From assembly GCA_000512085.1 (NCBI GenBank), contig ASPP01026168.1, positions 1 through 28,482 of the forward strand: DNA of 28,482 nt, read 5' to 3'. Origin of the DNA: Reticulomyxa filosa. Lineage: Eukaryota; Foraminifera; Reticulomyxidae. The notes beneath the pieces were generated by a model that was not told the DNA's origin, made no database searches, and worked only from the letters and a program-made list of their open reading frames with translations. Position numbers and translations under genes: made by a program. Below, piece after piece: positions 1-11,092 of the stretch. Position 1 is the first letter of the stretch. Each line of letters starts with the position of its first letter.

Positions 1-38
<38 letters not shown>

Positions 39-96
39 GAGGGTGCTAAAAAAAAAAAAAAATGAACAAATGAAATAAAACTGTAAACAGAATCAT

Positions 97-3000
97 TTGG
101 TTGGTCATTTGGGTCACAATCTGAGAAACATGCAATGCTTGCATTACCTGTTGACGTCGGATATTCGAAATGAAATCAGCCAAGAGCAAATTGACAGCGC
201 ACTGAATCGAGCGATAGAATTCCAGCACGAAAGTGTGGTGAAGGCGATAATGTCGTGGGAGTACTTGGACTCGAACAAGAAGAGCATGAGAGAGAGCGCA
301 CTGAACTTTGGGAAAGAGAAGTCGAAGATGGAACTGTTCTATCATTACTTGCGCCAAGGAATGAGTGAAAGCGACTTGGAATTTATGATGACCAAGTTGG
401 AGGAAGTAATGGTACAAATGATCGAAAACCACGAAATACTATCTACGGATGTGTTCAATTTGATTTGGATCCACAATAAAGACAATCTTTGGAACGCCAT
501 GCACTCGCAATGTCAAAAGATGTTACACGTCGATTCGCTCAGCGACAATGTGTGTGACTGGCAATGGATTCAATACCACGCTTTGGAGACAAATCATCTC
601 ATGTGTTGGTTGGACTATGACAACTCCGTCAAACACAGTAAGATGTTATCCAGAGATAAGTCAAAGCACAAGAGTATTAACAGCAATGGCAATCATCACA
701 GTCATATTCGTATCAATAATAATAGTAATAGCAATAGCAATAACAATAACAATAGCAATAGCAATAGCAATAGCAATAGCAATAGCAATAGCAATAGCAA
801 TAGCAATAGCAATAGCAATAGCAATAGCAATAGCAATAACAATGAAAATGGCAATGGTAATGAAAATGAAGAAAAAGACGAAGACGAAAACGAAAACGAA
901 AATGAAGATGAAAATGAAGATGAAAATGAAGATGAAGACGAAGAAGAGGAAAAACAATTGATACACACTAACTATATACGCAATGATGTTGCTCACGGAG
1001 ATCGCAAAACTGCAGCTCATAACTCGAAACACACGAAGCTGAAATGGGATGTGATACTGGACATAGCCAACAACGAGTTGAAAAAAGAAGAAACAAATTT
1101 CCAAGTGAAACTCAAACAAGACGTGGACAAAAACGAAAAAGAATTCGAACAGCTATGCCACTTCCATTGTGACGAGCTTATCAATCCCAAATTTTTGGGA
1201 AAAGAAAATAAAAAGAACTTGCGACAAGACAAAATCCCTTTCGGCGTTTGCGCTCAAATCACCGCTAAAGAGTTGGACGAAATGTCCCTATTTTGTAGCG
1301 AGTACTCATTCAATCCAAAACAGTCGTATGACTACAACATTTATTTGCATGAATTGTTACAACGAGCACATGCTTTGAATGACTCCTTTCAAAAGTTCAC
1401 TACTTCAACCAATCAATCAATCAATCTTTTTTTTTTTTTTTAAATAAATTAAAACATTATATACAATACATACGTACACAAATATGTACATATTATATAT
1501 ATACATATATGTACAAATATAAAATTGAAAGAGAGATGATGCACATGCTGTATGAATGCAAAGCGGATGAATGTGCGAAAGGACTCGTGAAAACACACGA
1601 ACGATGCAAATTGAAAGCAGAAGAGGAGTTTCGCAATGGCGCGTTTCCGAAATGTGCGCTGGTGATTGATGTAGTTCGGTGTTGTGCCATCTTTGATTCG
1701 ATAGAAAAGCTGCACAAAGGGTTGGAAATGTTCCGCGAGCAAATAAAGGCGTATCCGCGCAAAGAGAGCAAGAAAGAGATTCACCTCGAAATCATGCGCG
1801 TGAAGAACGGCTTTGCGCACTACAAGAGACAGCCCACGTCGCAAACGAACAGCGTGTACAGCGACAAATTGAGGCTCCCTATCCCAAGTACATTTACCAA
1901 TGTCAAGTTCAACATTATATTCACGGACCTGCGCCAAAAAGAAAGCGTTGTGGGTGAAGTCCAGTTCCTTCTCAAATCCATGGTCGAATTACATAAAAAG
2001 CAGTACAACTTTATTGAAATCAAAAGACGTGCCAATCACATACACGGTGTCTTTGAACAGTTCAATTTGAACACGTTCGACTTTCAATTGAAAATGGCTG
2101 GCTTCAATTCCGGGTCTTTGTGTCCTTTGATGCTCCATCATCCGTTGGAGTTTTGCAAGTCCGACTTGATTTTGAGAGGGCAAGACAACAGTGGCGACCA
2201 ATTCCTTGGGTCCATGGCCTACAACTGCAATGTCAAGTACCAATGTGCGAGGGAACTCATTCAACGTCTCATTCCACACAATGTCGTTCAAAAGCAATTG
2301 TTTACTGCGCCGCGGAGTGGTATATGTATTAATGCACCTTTTTTTTAATAAAAAAATAAATAAATAAATTATTATTTCTCTTTTTTATTTCCATTTCAAC
2401 TTTTCCTCCTCTCTTTATCCCTTTTTTTTTTCCCCCCTTGCGCAGGTGCTTATCCCTTCATGTACGCGATATGGAAGCAAACTTCTTTGGACGCTATCAA
2501 ATTGTTTGTACCAGAAGCTGCTGATCAATCCTTTTGGCATTACACTGACAGAGTTTCATTTGTGTCTTCGTCATATCACATAACGTACACATACACACAT
2601 GCAAACATATTAAAAAATAAACAAGCTTTTTTTTTTTTTTTGCAATAGCTTCGCTATTCGTTTTTACACTTTGGTGTTCGTAATATCAATGTGAAGTTGA
2701 TCGAGATCTTGAAATTCTTACAAACACACATATCACGACAAAAATGGGAAGAATATGTTGTGACCCAAGAATTGTCGGTATGTGTGGGACTTTCCTTCGT
2801 CAATATCTGCATTGTCCTAATGTTTTGAAAAAACTGAAAATCAAACCTTTTTTTTTTTTTTTGCAATTAATATGATGGGTTTGAGAATACAGCGTGGATT
2901 CACCCCTCTTCTTTTCGCCTTGTATTGGCAATTTGATATTTGCGAAGATGTTGTGAAATTACTCATTCCCGAAAATTATCACGAAAATTATGCGTTTTGG

Positions 3001-3867
3001 GAATGCACAACCAATGCCCGAGATGTTGAGTTAAAGAAAATACTAACAAAATAATTCTCTTTTCTTTTGATTTAGTGCACACATATATACATCACTTTGG
3101 GAACCAAAAGGACCAAGCCTCTGTCATTCACTTTGCTGGACGTCGTTTTAAAACTAATATTTTAGAATGTTTGCGAATATTACACAAATTTATGCCGTCG
3201 TCATCTTGGGAGACTTGCCTCAAAATGGTGGACAAAGTTTCGTATTTTTTCTTCGTTACAAAAAAAAAACGCTGTTTGTCATACGATATTCCACGCAGTT
3301 TTATGTGTGTTGTGTCCAATTAATCACGTATAGTATGGATATACTCCGATTATGTCCTGTTTACGATTTCAGCGAGATATTTGTGATGAAATGATTGACT
3401 TGTTAACTCCTCGGGAACTTCATATTCGTGACAATGAAATTAAAACAGAAGAAACAGAGCCTAAACATGGAGCTTGGAATTTCTGGGGACAAATCACTAC
3501 TGTATGTCTGCTCTTGTTCATTATCCTTTATTCTTATCAAACTATATTTGGCTTTTTTCTAAATAAAAAAATTGCCTAGAACTTGAGTGTTTTTCGTGGA
3601 GGAAATATTGTCCACTTGTGTTTGGCCAATCAATGTGGTAATGAGTTGGAACGATTACAGTGTCTGCGTAGACATATCCCACCAAAAATTTGGACATCTT
3701 TACTTTCGTCAAAAGACGATACACTGGTACGTATGCATTGTTCGTATTCTTTTCGAAACTGAATGTTAATGTTTGTTGTTCATGAATAGATGAAAGAAAC
3801 TCCTTTGGAATTAGCACAAAGAATGGAACCACCAACACAAATTTTAGATTTGCTAAGAGTTGATTAG
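97..3867 (+). CDS. Large protein with RelA/SpoT-like region and C-terminal ankyrin-like repeats, 5' partial
   Basis: Function unknown. I read nine exons: about 97-1394, 1532-2319, 2446-2552, 2649-2777, 2893-3024, 3111-3236, 3334-3501, 3580-3726 and 3790-3867 (TAG stop). The first visible exon opens after a possible acceptor at 90 and has no convincing ATG, so the gene probably starts before this window. Order: helical repeat-like N-terminal part; Asn-Ser run and Asp/Glu run (about 713-960); then at about 1650-2080 a segment with DVVRCCAIFDS, RVKNGF, YSD and GEVQFLL, which resembles the strand/helix pattern of RelA/SpoT-type nucleotidyltransferase domains. Catalytic activity cannot be claimed. 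The C-terminal exons carry ankyrin-like units such as GFTPLLFALYW, GYTPIMSCLRF and METPLELA-type starts. Joining the exons removes an apparent hydrophobic stretch near 3500-3560, which is intron. The acceptor of the 3025-3110 intron and the 1395-1531 intron are the least certain. Confidence 0.7.
713..960 (+). repeat. Hexanucleotide microsatellite coding for Asn-Ser, followed by Glu/Asp/Asn-rich repeat
   Basis: From about 713 to 843 the unit AATAGC (with AATAAC variants) repeats and reads as (Asn-Ser)n in the frame of the surrounding gene. From about 845 to 957 GAAAAC/GAAGAT/GAAGAC units give Glu-Asn and Glu-Asp runs. Unit length is a multiple of three, so expansion or contraction keeps the frame. 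Apparent Leu- or Ile/Ala-rich reading frames on the other strand and in other frames here are repeat artefacts. Confidence 0.9.
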
Positions 3868-3901
3868 ACTGAACCATTTGTATTTCTTGAAAGACATTGT
3901 T

Positions 3902-3935
3902 TTTATTTTCCTTGAAAATTTGGCTTTAAAATAAA
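3902..3935. promoter_or_regulatory. Overlapping convergent poly(A) signals
   Basis: AATAAA on the + strand (3930-3935) lies about 63 nt beyond the stop of the ankyrin/RelA-like gene. Its reverse complement TTTATT (3902-3907) lies about 102 nt beyond the stop of the - strand XPG gene. Only 141 bp separate the two stop codons, so if both signals are used the two 3' UTRs overlap in antisense. The hexamers are seen directly; their use is inferred and such hexamers are common in AT-rich DNA. Confidence 0.4.
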
Positions 3936-4008
3936 ACTATTAAAAAACAACATTAACATTGGAGTGCCCTAAACTTGCAAACAACACATGCTCTCAGTCT
4001 CATCACCA

Positions 4009-7000
4009 CTACAACTCAATATCATTATTTGATGGTTCTGTATCTTGAGAAGTAAGGTCTTTGATAGCCTTTTGTGCTCGTTTGGAGGTTAAAGTGAACT
4101 TGTTGTCTTCGGACCAATGCATATAAGATTCCAGTCGTTTTTGTGCGGATGGTTTGTTGAGTATTGTATCAACGACAGGTTCCAAGGTCTTGTTTACGGT
4201 TTCGATGTCCCAACAAAATTTCAAATAGCACATTGTCTTAAGTTGTTCTACTTGTGGTTTTCCAAATTCAAATTTGTCCAAAGACGAGTCAACTAAAGGT
4301 TTCCAATAAGTTTGAATAACATCTTCAGATGGAAAATCTCTTGACACATACCAATGTTTTTTAATGTTGCGATGTTTCCATTTGAACCAATTTTTGTTAT
4401 GTTCGTTGTGTTCAATACCCCCATCATCCGAAGGATTTTCACGTAAAGGTTTTTTATCCATTACAGGGGAATAAATCCAATCGCGAAATTCTTGCAATCC
4501 TTTTATAACAGTGTCCATTTCTGTCGTTCCTGGTTCTTTATTGTTGCAGAAGGCTTGAATAATTTCTACTCCATTGACAATTCCAATTCCCTTAATTCCC
4601 TCTGTGTAATCTGATCCTAGCAGCATGGCCAATCCGATCAATTTTTCACGAGATAAGCCCATTTTGGTGCGAATAGTTGCAGCTTTATATTGTTCGACGT
4701 TCTTGTCCATGTGGAACAAATGACGATAGATGAGTTGTCCATCAAACAAAAACACATCACTATCGTCAGTAACCACACCATCAACCAAGCCCAGCCGATT
4801 TAATTCTGCACATTGAGCCTCTGCCTCGGCTGGAGAGACAATATACGGGATACCGAACATATCCAAAAGTTGTTTGCATTCCAATATCATGGCAGGAGTG
4901 ACCTGCGCTTGTTCAGACAATTTATCGTCCAAAAAGTCCATGGCAGACAGTTCTTCCTTGTTCTCCAAGTTGTTCCACTCTTCAAAAGTGCTTACATTCG
5001 GAGGAAGATCTTCCACAGCATGTTCATCATTTGAATGTATTTCAACTGAGTCTTTTGTCTCTGGCTGCACTTCTATTTTCATTTCTTGTGTCTCTTCATC
5101 GCTTTCAAAAGTGGGAACGTCAATTTTAAAATCAGAAGGAACTTCTACAGACAAATTTGATGGAGAAATAGCACGACGAGATGCTTGATTCTGCTCCTGC
5201 TCTTCTTCTTCTTCTTCTTCTTCTTCCTCTTCAATTTTCATTTCCATTTCTTTTTCTTTTTCGTTTTCATCAACCGCAGACACATGATCCTCTTGCATTT
5301 CAACCACAGGTTTGGTTTCATCCGAAGACATGATATCTTGCAATGAAACAGTTACATGTGTCCCTTGCGTTAGCTTTGCAATTCTGTGAAAATTCTGTCT
5401 TGTATTTTTCAAATCCATGATTGCGTTTGGTACTTTGTTTTCTGGCGAAGGATTTTGGGGCTTTGCACTTTCAACAGCACGAGGGGGCAACCCCAAATCG
5501 CTGAGTAGCACAGGCACCATTAATAGTGGTATGTTTTGAATTGTGTCGTGAGCATCAATATGGCCATCATTGCCATTGGTAGTGTTAGATTCCTTTGGAC
5601 AATCACACTGTGAGCAGTGATCAACCATGTGAGAATTTTGCCACATGCACGTCGCACAAACCCATGTCATGGAAGACGAGCTGTCTGAAATGGAAGAGTT
5701 ATGGATAGCATCAGAGGGGACAGTATTGGATTGAATAAGCGTGGTATTGGTACTGCTGCCCCACGTCCGTCGATCGTGTTCGCAAACCGCACACTTGTCG
5801 AGTTTGCCTTCGTTGAGATGTTCACACAACAGACACTTCCACGACCCTCCTAAGGACTGCTCACGCGGACAGTTGCAGACATCACACGCAGCCCTTTGTT
5901 TCAGATTCAAGTATTTGCATTTGCCACAACTCCAATGTTCGGCAATATAGGTGCCATTGGCCTGAACGGAGGAAGAAGACGAGGAAGAGAGCAAAATAGT
6001 CTGCGGTCGATATTGATTGTTTTTGTGTTTATTCCAATTTAATTTCCTCTTTTTTGTGGCTTTGTCATTCGCTTCAAAGTTGGAAGGATACTTTCTTTTA
6101 ACCGGAAATGGCTGTTGTTGTGCAAGCGTAGGATCATGTTCATCTTTGTTTTCATGCCAATAAGAGTAATGATAATAATGAGTATTCACCTCGCTTGCAA
6201 TGCGATGCATCTTTCCACGTCCGTGTTCTTGTTGAATTCCATTGCTATTGCCATTATTGCCATTGCTGTTGCCATGTTCATCTTTTGTCTTTTCCAACAA
6301 GTCTTTGTGGTATTCACTGATCATTTCTTCGCGGATTTTTTCGATTTGCGAATTCATTTGTGATGTTTTCAAGACTGTTCCAAAGGAAGAAGAGTGGGAC
6401 AAAGCACATCGAATCTGATCGACCCCTCCTCTCTTCCCAAGTGTTACATGCACATATATGTAATTTGTTCGAGTATATTTGGATAAGTTTTCAACTGACA
6501 ATTCGTCAATTGAACACTCGCGTATTGTTCGGGGTCGGTCGATGCCACGAGAAACTCTTGTCTGTTCTCTTGTCTCAGTTGGTCTCGCATGCGTTGCATT
6601 ATTTCGTATTGCATCGACGCCGGATACTGTGCAATCTCCGCGGCTGTCAAATCGGTCAAGTCGTCGGGGAGTTGAAAGATTTCCTCTTCATTGCCGTTAT
6701 TCTTCTTTCTACTCCTATTCAAGTGTCTCGTCTTATTCTCAATCTTATTCTTATTACTTGTATCTTCCAACGGTCTTGATAACTCCTCGTCGTCATCGTC
6801 ATGATCATCATGGTCATCATCATGGTCATCATCATTGTCATCATTGTCATCATTGTTTTCATTGTTTTCATTGTTATCGATCGATTCGTCATCCTCTTCT
6901 CTTTCTTCTTTCTTTTCTTCTTTCTCATTGCTTGTTTCGTGCTTCTTTACACTCACACTCTCCTCGAAAATAAATGTGGTATATGAATTGGTCGTTCCGT

Positions 7001-7400
7001 CCACTTGCTTTGTTTCCTCTTTTTCTTCGCCTTTCAGAGACTGTGTTCGCATCAGTTTCAATTGATGCCATAACAGTCTCTCTGCTGCTTTGCGAATGTC
7101 ATTTTCACTCGCCTCGCGGCGGATTCGTCGCATTTTTAACGTCGAGCGCTTCAGTGCTGGCGGGGGACCGTCGAATACAAATACTGGTCTTATATTGAAA
7201 AATGCTAGTTTACATATCCTTCGAAATAGTCCAAGCAAATGCGCGTTCGCTATCACTTCCCCATTTGGGTTCCGCATCGCTTTCAGGAACTGGACCAGCC
7301 AAAGTGACGCGTCTACTGCCAACACTAAGCCATTCAACGAATCCATCGAGATTGTAGTGCCAGAAGGCTCTAAGAGTTTCCATAAGCCGTCGACACCCAT
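4009..7400 (-). CDS. XPG/Rad2 structure-specific endonuclease with three RanBP2-type zinc fingers
   Basis: Nucleotide-excision-repair 3' flap/bubble nuclease of the FEN1/XPG family (ERCC5 orthologue likely). Two exons: 7400-6500 and 6374-4009. The 125-bp intron has a GTCAGT donor and ACAG acceptor and joins in phase 1 to give about 1088 aa; human XPG is of similar size. The start is fixed by MGVDGLW, the family N-terminus. N-domain catalytic residues D30 (LAVDAS) and D77 (VFVFDGPPP) sit at the same numbers as in human XPG. The I-domain has SPAEAEAQCA (E817, E819), VTDDSDVFLF (D837, D838, D840) and the helix-two-turn-helix LLGSDYTEGIKGIG (D889). The spacer is low-complexity (Asp/Asn/His run at about 6788-6878, Glu run at about 5200-5232) and carries three W-x-C-x2-C-x3-N-x6-C-x2-C fingers starting near W448, W479 and W538. 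The C-terminus has a PIP-box-like QKRLESYM near residue 1045. All catalytic acids are present, so I expect an active enzyme. Confidence 0.93.
5598..5945 (-). other. Triple RanBP2/NZF zinc-finger segment inside the XPG spacer
   Basis: Three fingers follow the spacing W-x-C-x2-C-x3-N-x6-C-x2-C exactly: WSCGKCKYLN..., WKCLLCEHLN... and WVCATCMWQN..., at protein residues about 448-468, 479-499 and 538-558. RanBP2-type fingers bind either ubiquitin (NZF subtype, with Thr-Phe after the second Cys) or single-stranded RNA (ZRANB2 subtype). None of the three has the Thr-Phe dipeptide, so ubiquitin binding is not predicted by that rule; the ligand is unknown. Confidence 0.85.
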
Positions 7401-7675
7401 TAATAAATAATGCTTATGGAAAGGGAATCCTCAAATAAATAAACATTCCGTTTTGGAAACCAAATTGTCAAAGAAACAGTTCCCCAAAGTTAAGTCATCT
7501 TTAAAAAACTTTTTTAAAGTGACACGTAATTTAAATGAATTGTCGCACTTGCGTTTGTTTTCCTTGAAGGAAAGATTTTTTAAATTCTTCGGTTTAAAAG
7601 TGAGAGACGAAAAGTTTTTATTTTTTTTCTTGCCACTTTTCAAAAAAAAGTGCAATTTTAGCACATTGAATAAAA
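7401..7675. promoter_or_regulatory. Divergent intergenic region between XPG and transporter genes
   Basis: About 275 bp separate the XPG start codon (- strand) from the transporter start codon (+ strand), so this segment probably holds both promoters. It is AT-rich with several short palindromic stretches, for example around 7500-7520 (TTTAAAAAACTTTTTTAAA) and 7636-7653 (CACTTTTCAAAAAAAAGTG). Apparent reading frames on both strands here look like by-products of base composition. No core promoter element could be assigned. Confidence 0.4.
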
Positions 7676-9733
7676 ATGAAAAGCAAAAATTCTCCGGTTG
7701 CCGATTTGGTTCATGTTCGTGATGGAGGAGGTACTACGATTGGCTTTTGGGGAGGTTGTCAATTGCTTGTAAATAACATGGCTGGTCCTGCCTTGGTGCT
7801 GTTGCCTAGTCTGTTCCAAGAAGCAGGATACTTGCCAGTGTCGATTGTTTTAATAATAACAGCCATATTATCAGGGATTGATGGCTGGATGTTAACAGAA
7901 GCTCTTCGGAGGATACCCGGCAACCACGATCTGTCTTTGCACGCAGAATACACTTCATTATTGGAACACTATTTACCAAAGACAGCGCACAAATGTTGTT
8001 TGATGGTATATTTGTTATCGTTGATGTCACTGTTAATGTCCAATATTATTCAATCAGCACAAGTTTGTCTTTATTTCGGTTCCTATTTTTTGATTTTCCC
8101 TCCCCTCCTTCTTTCCCTAACCATAACTTTTTTAATGTAAAAAAAAAAAAAAGGTGACTGACTTGGCTATTCGTGATATGTTTGGTTGTTCGTATGGATT
8201 GGAGTTGTATGGCTACCACCATGAAAGCGAAACGACACATGTGATGCGTCTCATATGTGGCGAAATAAAGCATAACATAACCCCATTCGAAGACAACAGC
8301 ATTGTATTAAGCAGCGGTTTCATATTGCTGGGGTTGATCTGCATGATGTTTAGCAACAAAAACTTGAATGACAATATTATTTTGCAATGGATTGCAAATA
8401 TTGGTTTGTGCGTGTTGGTGTCGATATGGCTATACGTATTTTCCAAGCAAAAGACATTCGACTCTCATCGAATCCCATTTGCCACATGGCGTTTCGACCA
8501 CGTTTTAGGCGTGGTCTTATTTAACTTTGCATTTATTGGTAAGTTTATATTTGTGTATTGTTATCACTACAATTTAACAAACGTTTTAATTATCAGTTAT
8601 TATTATTATTTTTTTTTTTTTTTTTTAAATTGAGGAGAGTTACGATCCCTTCGTGGGTAAACGAAAAGAGAGCAGAGGTATCGATTGTGATGACACTGAT
8701 ATCTTCGTTATCATTTGTAGTGGTATTGTTCGGACTGATTGGCATATTGGGAGGCATGTCGTACGAGAATTTCTTTCAGAGCTCGAGCAACTTGTTTACG
8801 GCGTTGGACAGTAGCGGATCATTAGGGAGGTGGACGGTGTATCTGTTTCCAATTGTGCAAACAGTCACGTCCATTCCTGTGTTCAGCATTGTCATTCGAT
8901 ACAATTTGGAAGACTACGGCTTTGATCGCACACGTGCCAACATTGTTGCCATTATGTTGCCATGGCTGTTTTCCATCTTTTTATACACTGGCGAAGGATT
9001 CAATGAGCTTTGTGATTGGTCCGGCACTTTTTTGGCGTCATTCGTAAACTTCATTTTGCCACCTTATCTCTACATTCGAGCGCTACAAGAAGTCGATATG
9101 AAGTTGGTCGGGGAATTAAGGGATATTAGCAACAACAACAACAACAACAACAACTTGAAAATGGAAATCGAAATGCACAAAATAGACGAACGCATTGACA
9201 ATCCTAACAAAAATACCAATGACAATACTGCAAGTCTTGCAGAGAATGATATTGCAAATACAAATGAGGAAGATAACGAAGATGACGATGATAAAGCGCA
9301 AGAGATGATGTCATTGCTACACGTCCACACAGATCGCTCTATGAACAAAAATGTTTCAGACGAGGTTGTAAACAAGAAGTTGGAAGATGAAAAAAGAGAC
9401 TTTCGAGGAAATGATGAGTTCTCATTAGTAAATAGAGAACTGGAAACTGTGGATGATGTGTCACAAAGTAAAACTGAATTGCTTCTGTTAAGAAAACGAA
9501 ATCATTGTAATACCTCTTCACAATCCTTGTCAGCACAGAACGGGACAACGAAAACTAAAAATAAACTTAGACTTCGCAATCGACTGGAAACTGAAAAAAC
9601 AGGCTTTTCTCAAACTCCTGATCAAGGGTTAATATGGCGATTAAGACTTGCTTATGCTTGTTTATATCTCGCATTTGCTTTGACACTATTTGTCATTGGT
9701 CAAAAAATTATCATTGGAGATGTTGCGCGCTAA
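7676..9733 (+). CDS. SLC38/AAAP-type amino-acid transporter
   Basis: Predicted multi-pass membrane transporter of the amino acid/auxin permease superfamily (Aa_trans; SLC32/36/38-like), probably a proton- or sodium-coupled amino-acid carrier at the plasma membrane or an internal membrane. Three exons: 7676-8062, 8154-8538 and 8640-9733, giving about 621 aa. Intron 1 (91 bp) ends in a run of about 14 A before its G; intron 2 (101 bp) has a GTAAGT donor and joins phase 1 to restore FAFIVTIPSWVNEK, a conserved segment of the family. The N-terminus has GGTTIGFWGGCQLLVNN leading into TM1. I count roughly ten to eleven hydrophobic segments. Between the penultimate and last segments lies a hydrophilic loop (residues about 411-588) with an Asn run (about 9129-9153) and acidic stretches, unusually long for the family. 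The last segment is about residues 588-612. Substrate is not deducible. Confidence 0.8.
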
Positions 9734-10268
9734 CAATTTTTGTTGTTATTTTCATTTTATATTACAAACAAAAATGTTTTAATATGATATTGAGAACATC
9801 ACACAAACTTAAAATATTCCGCTACAATATAAATTCTCTTTCATGAAATCACCAAATCTTTCATCTACCAAAAAGTAACAAGTATCACTCCGGATCCTAT
9901 TATTAGATCTTAAAAATTTGTATCTCTAGCTTGAAATTACTTGCAAGACCTTTTTTCTTGCCAAAATTATTCATATTTGAACTATAAAACATAATATTGG
10001 CCTGGCAAGTAATTTAGATTTGTGAACATATTTCAATAGTATAAAGTAGTATATATGGATAATTTGATAATGCTTGAATATTGATATTATTTGTGACAAT
10101 TTCTCTTAAAAAATGTAATAAAAAGTAGTCCTCGCAAAAGATATTACTTGGACAATTGCTATTTTTTGCGATTTTCATTTCTTAAAACAAAAAACCTGCT
10201 TTACCAAGGATCACCCAAGCCTTTTCAGTTTTTTCTGGACTAGCTCGCTGTAAAAAGTTTAGCGAATT
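9734..10268. other. Intergenic region with an imperfect inverted repeat
   Basis: No coding potential seen. One inverted repeat stands out: 9934-9950 (AAATTACTTGCAAGACC) pairs with 9999-10015 (GGCCTGGCAAGTAATTT) with about 15 of 17 positions complementary and a 48-nt spacer. It may be a hairpin in the 3' end of the transporter transcript or a chance or mobile remnant. The promoter and 5' UTR of the next gene should lie just before 10269. Confidence 0.5.
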
Positions 10269-11068
10269 ATGCAGTCAGATTCTGATTGGTCAGAAGTAAG
10301 CGATGTACAACAAGGTCATTGGGATATTTTACCCGTCGCCGTAAATTCTGCCGAGCAGAATCCACGAAGTAATTCCGAGGACGGTGACGAGGTGTCCAGT
10401 GTTCAAAGTAGTGAACTTGTGGAGGAGTGGACAAACCTGCAAACTCAATCTGGGGAAGCAAAAACAACAAACGAGAATGCACAATTTCATAACTCAGTAA
10501 TTGAAGAAGTCGTTGATGAAAATGTGATTGCTGAGGTTCCACAGCCAGAGAGTTCAACCACGACTACTTTGCACAATGTGAATATTTTGGCGGAGTTGGA
10601 GAGGCAACGTGAAGAAATCCAAAGACTGAGACAACAATTAGAAGAAAAGCAAAGAGAAAGAGATCAAGTTTTGTTAAAGCATGGATAAAAACATGAGAGA
10701 AGTAACTTTGGATGGGGAAAAATAAACTACTTTGCAAAGAAATTTCTCTTGAATTTTCTTCTATTGTCTATGATCACTGATCACACTGACAGGCGGTGAT
10801 GGCAATGGAAGAAGCAAAAGCACAGCAAAATCGAAACGTGACGGAATTAGAGCATTTACGTGATTTTAATGGACGCATTGTCCAACAAAACACGGCTTTG
10901 CGAAACATGATTGCAAAGAACAAGCGCCGTAACATTGACGAAAATACGGCCAATGGTGCCAAACGTCATAACAAGCCTCAGCGAAAACCAACTGTTCCAG
11001 CCAAATTAAGATTTCGAAGATCAAGAACTACTCATCGCAGTGTGTTCATGCATCAAAGAAAGTGGTAA
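10269..11068 (+). CDS. Hypothetical coiled-coil protein with basic C-terminal tail
   Basis: Not recognised as a named family. Two exons, 10269-10667 and 10793-11068, separated by a 125-bp intron (CAA|GTTTTG donor, CTGACAG acceptor, phase 0); about 224 aa. The N-terminal 100 residues are Ser/Glu/Asp-rich and probably disordered. Residues about 105-185 form a predicted coiled coil that runs unbroken across the splice junction (LERQREEIQRLRQQLEEKQ, then MAMEEAKAQQNRNVTELEHL), which supports the intron call. The last 45 residues are strongly basic (KNKRRN, RFRRSRTTHR). The layout is leucine-zipper-like, but the basic region follows rather than precedes the coil, so a bZIP factor is not indicated. 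An adaptor or nucleic-acid-associated role is only a guess. AATAAA lies 25 nt after the stop. Confidence 0.75.
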
Positions 11069-11092
11069 TGAAAACAGAAAGTCCACGAGCTC

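Noticed and set aside
661-1119. Hydrophobic Ile/Ala/Phe- and Leu-rich reading frames on both strands
   Set aside because: They arise from the hexanucleotide repeat and the GAA/GAT tract read in other frames; the + strand Asn-Ser/Glu-Asp frame is continuous with conserved sequence.
3490-3560. Apparent transmembrane segment (LLLFIILYS) at the end of the ankyrin-like gene
   Set aside because: It lies in an intron (GTATGT donor at 3502, acceptor GCCTAG at 3579); splicing gives a continuous ankyrin-like C-terminus ending at 3867.
6479-7410. Several + strand frames rich in Ser/His/Ile opposite the XPG N-domain
   Set aside because: Antisense shadows of the acidic/Asp-His trinucleotide tract; the - strand carries the conserved XPG N-domain.
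7431-7722. Overlapping Lys/Phe-rich frames of 77-89 codons on both strands
   Set aside because: They lie in the divergent promoter region and have mirror-image, composition-driven sequences with no motif.
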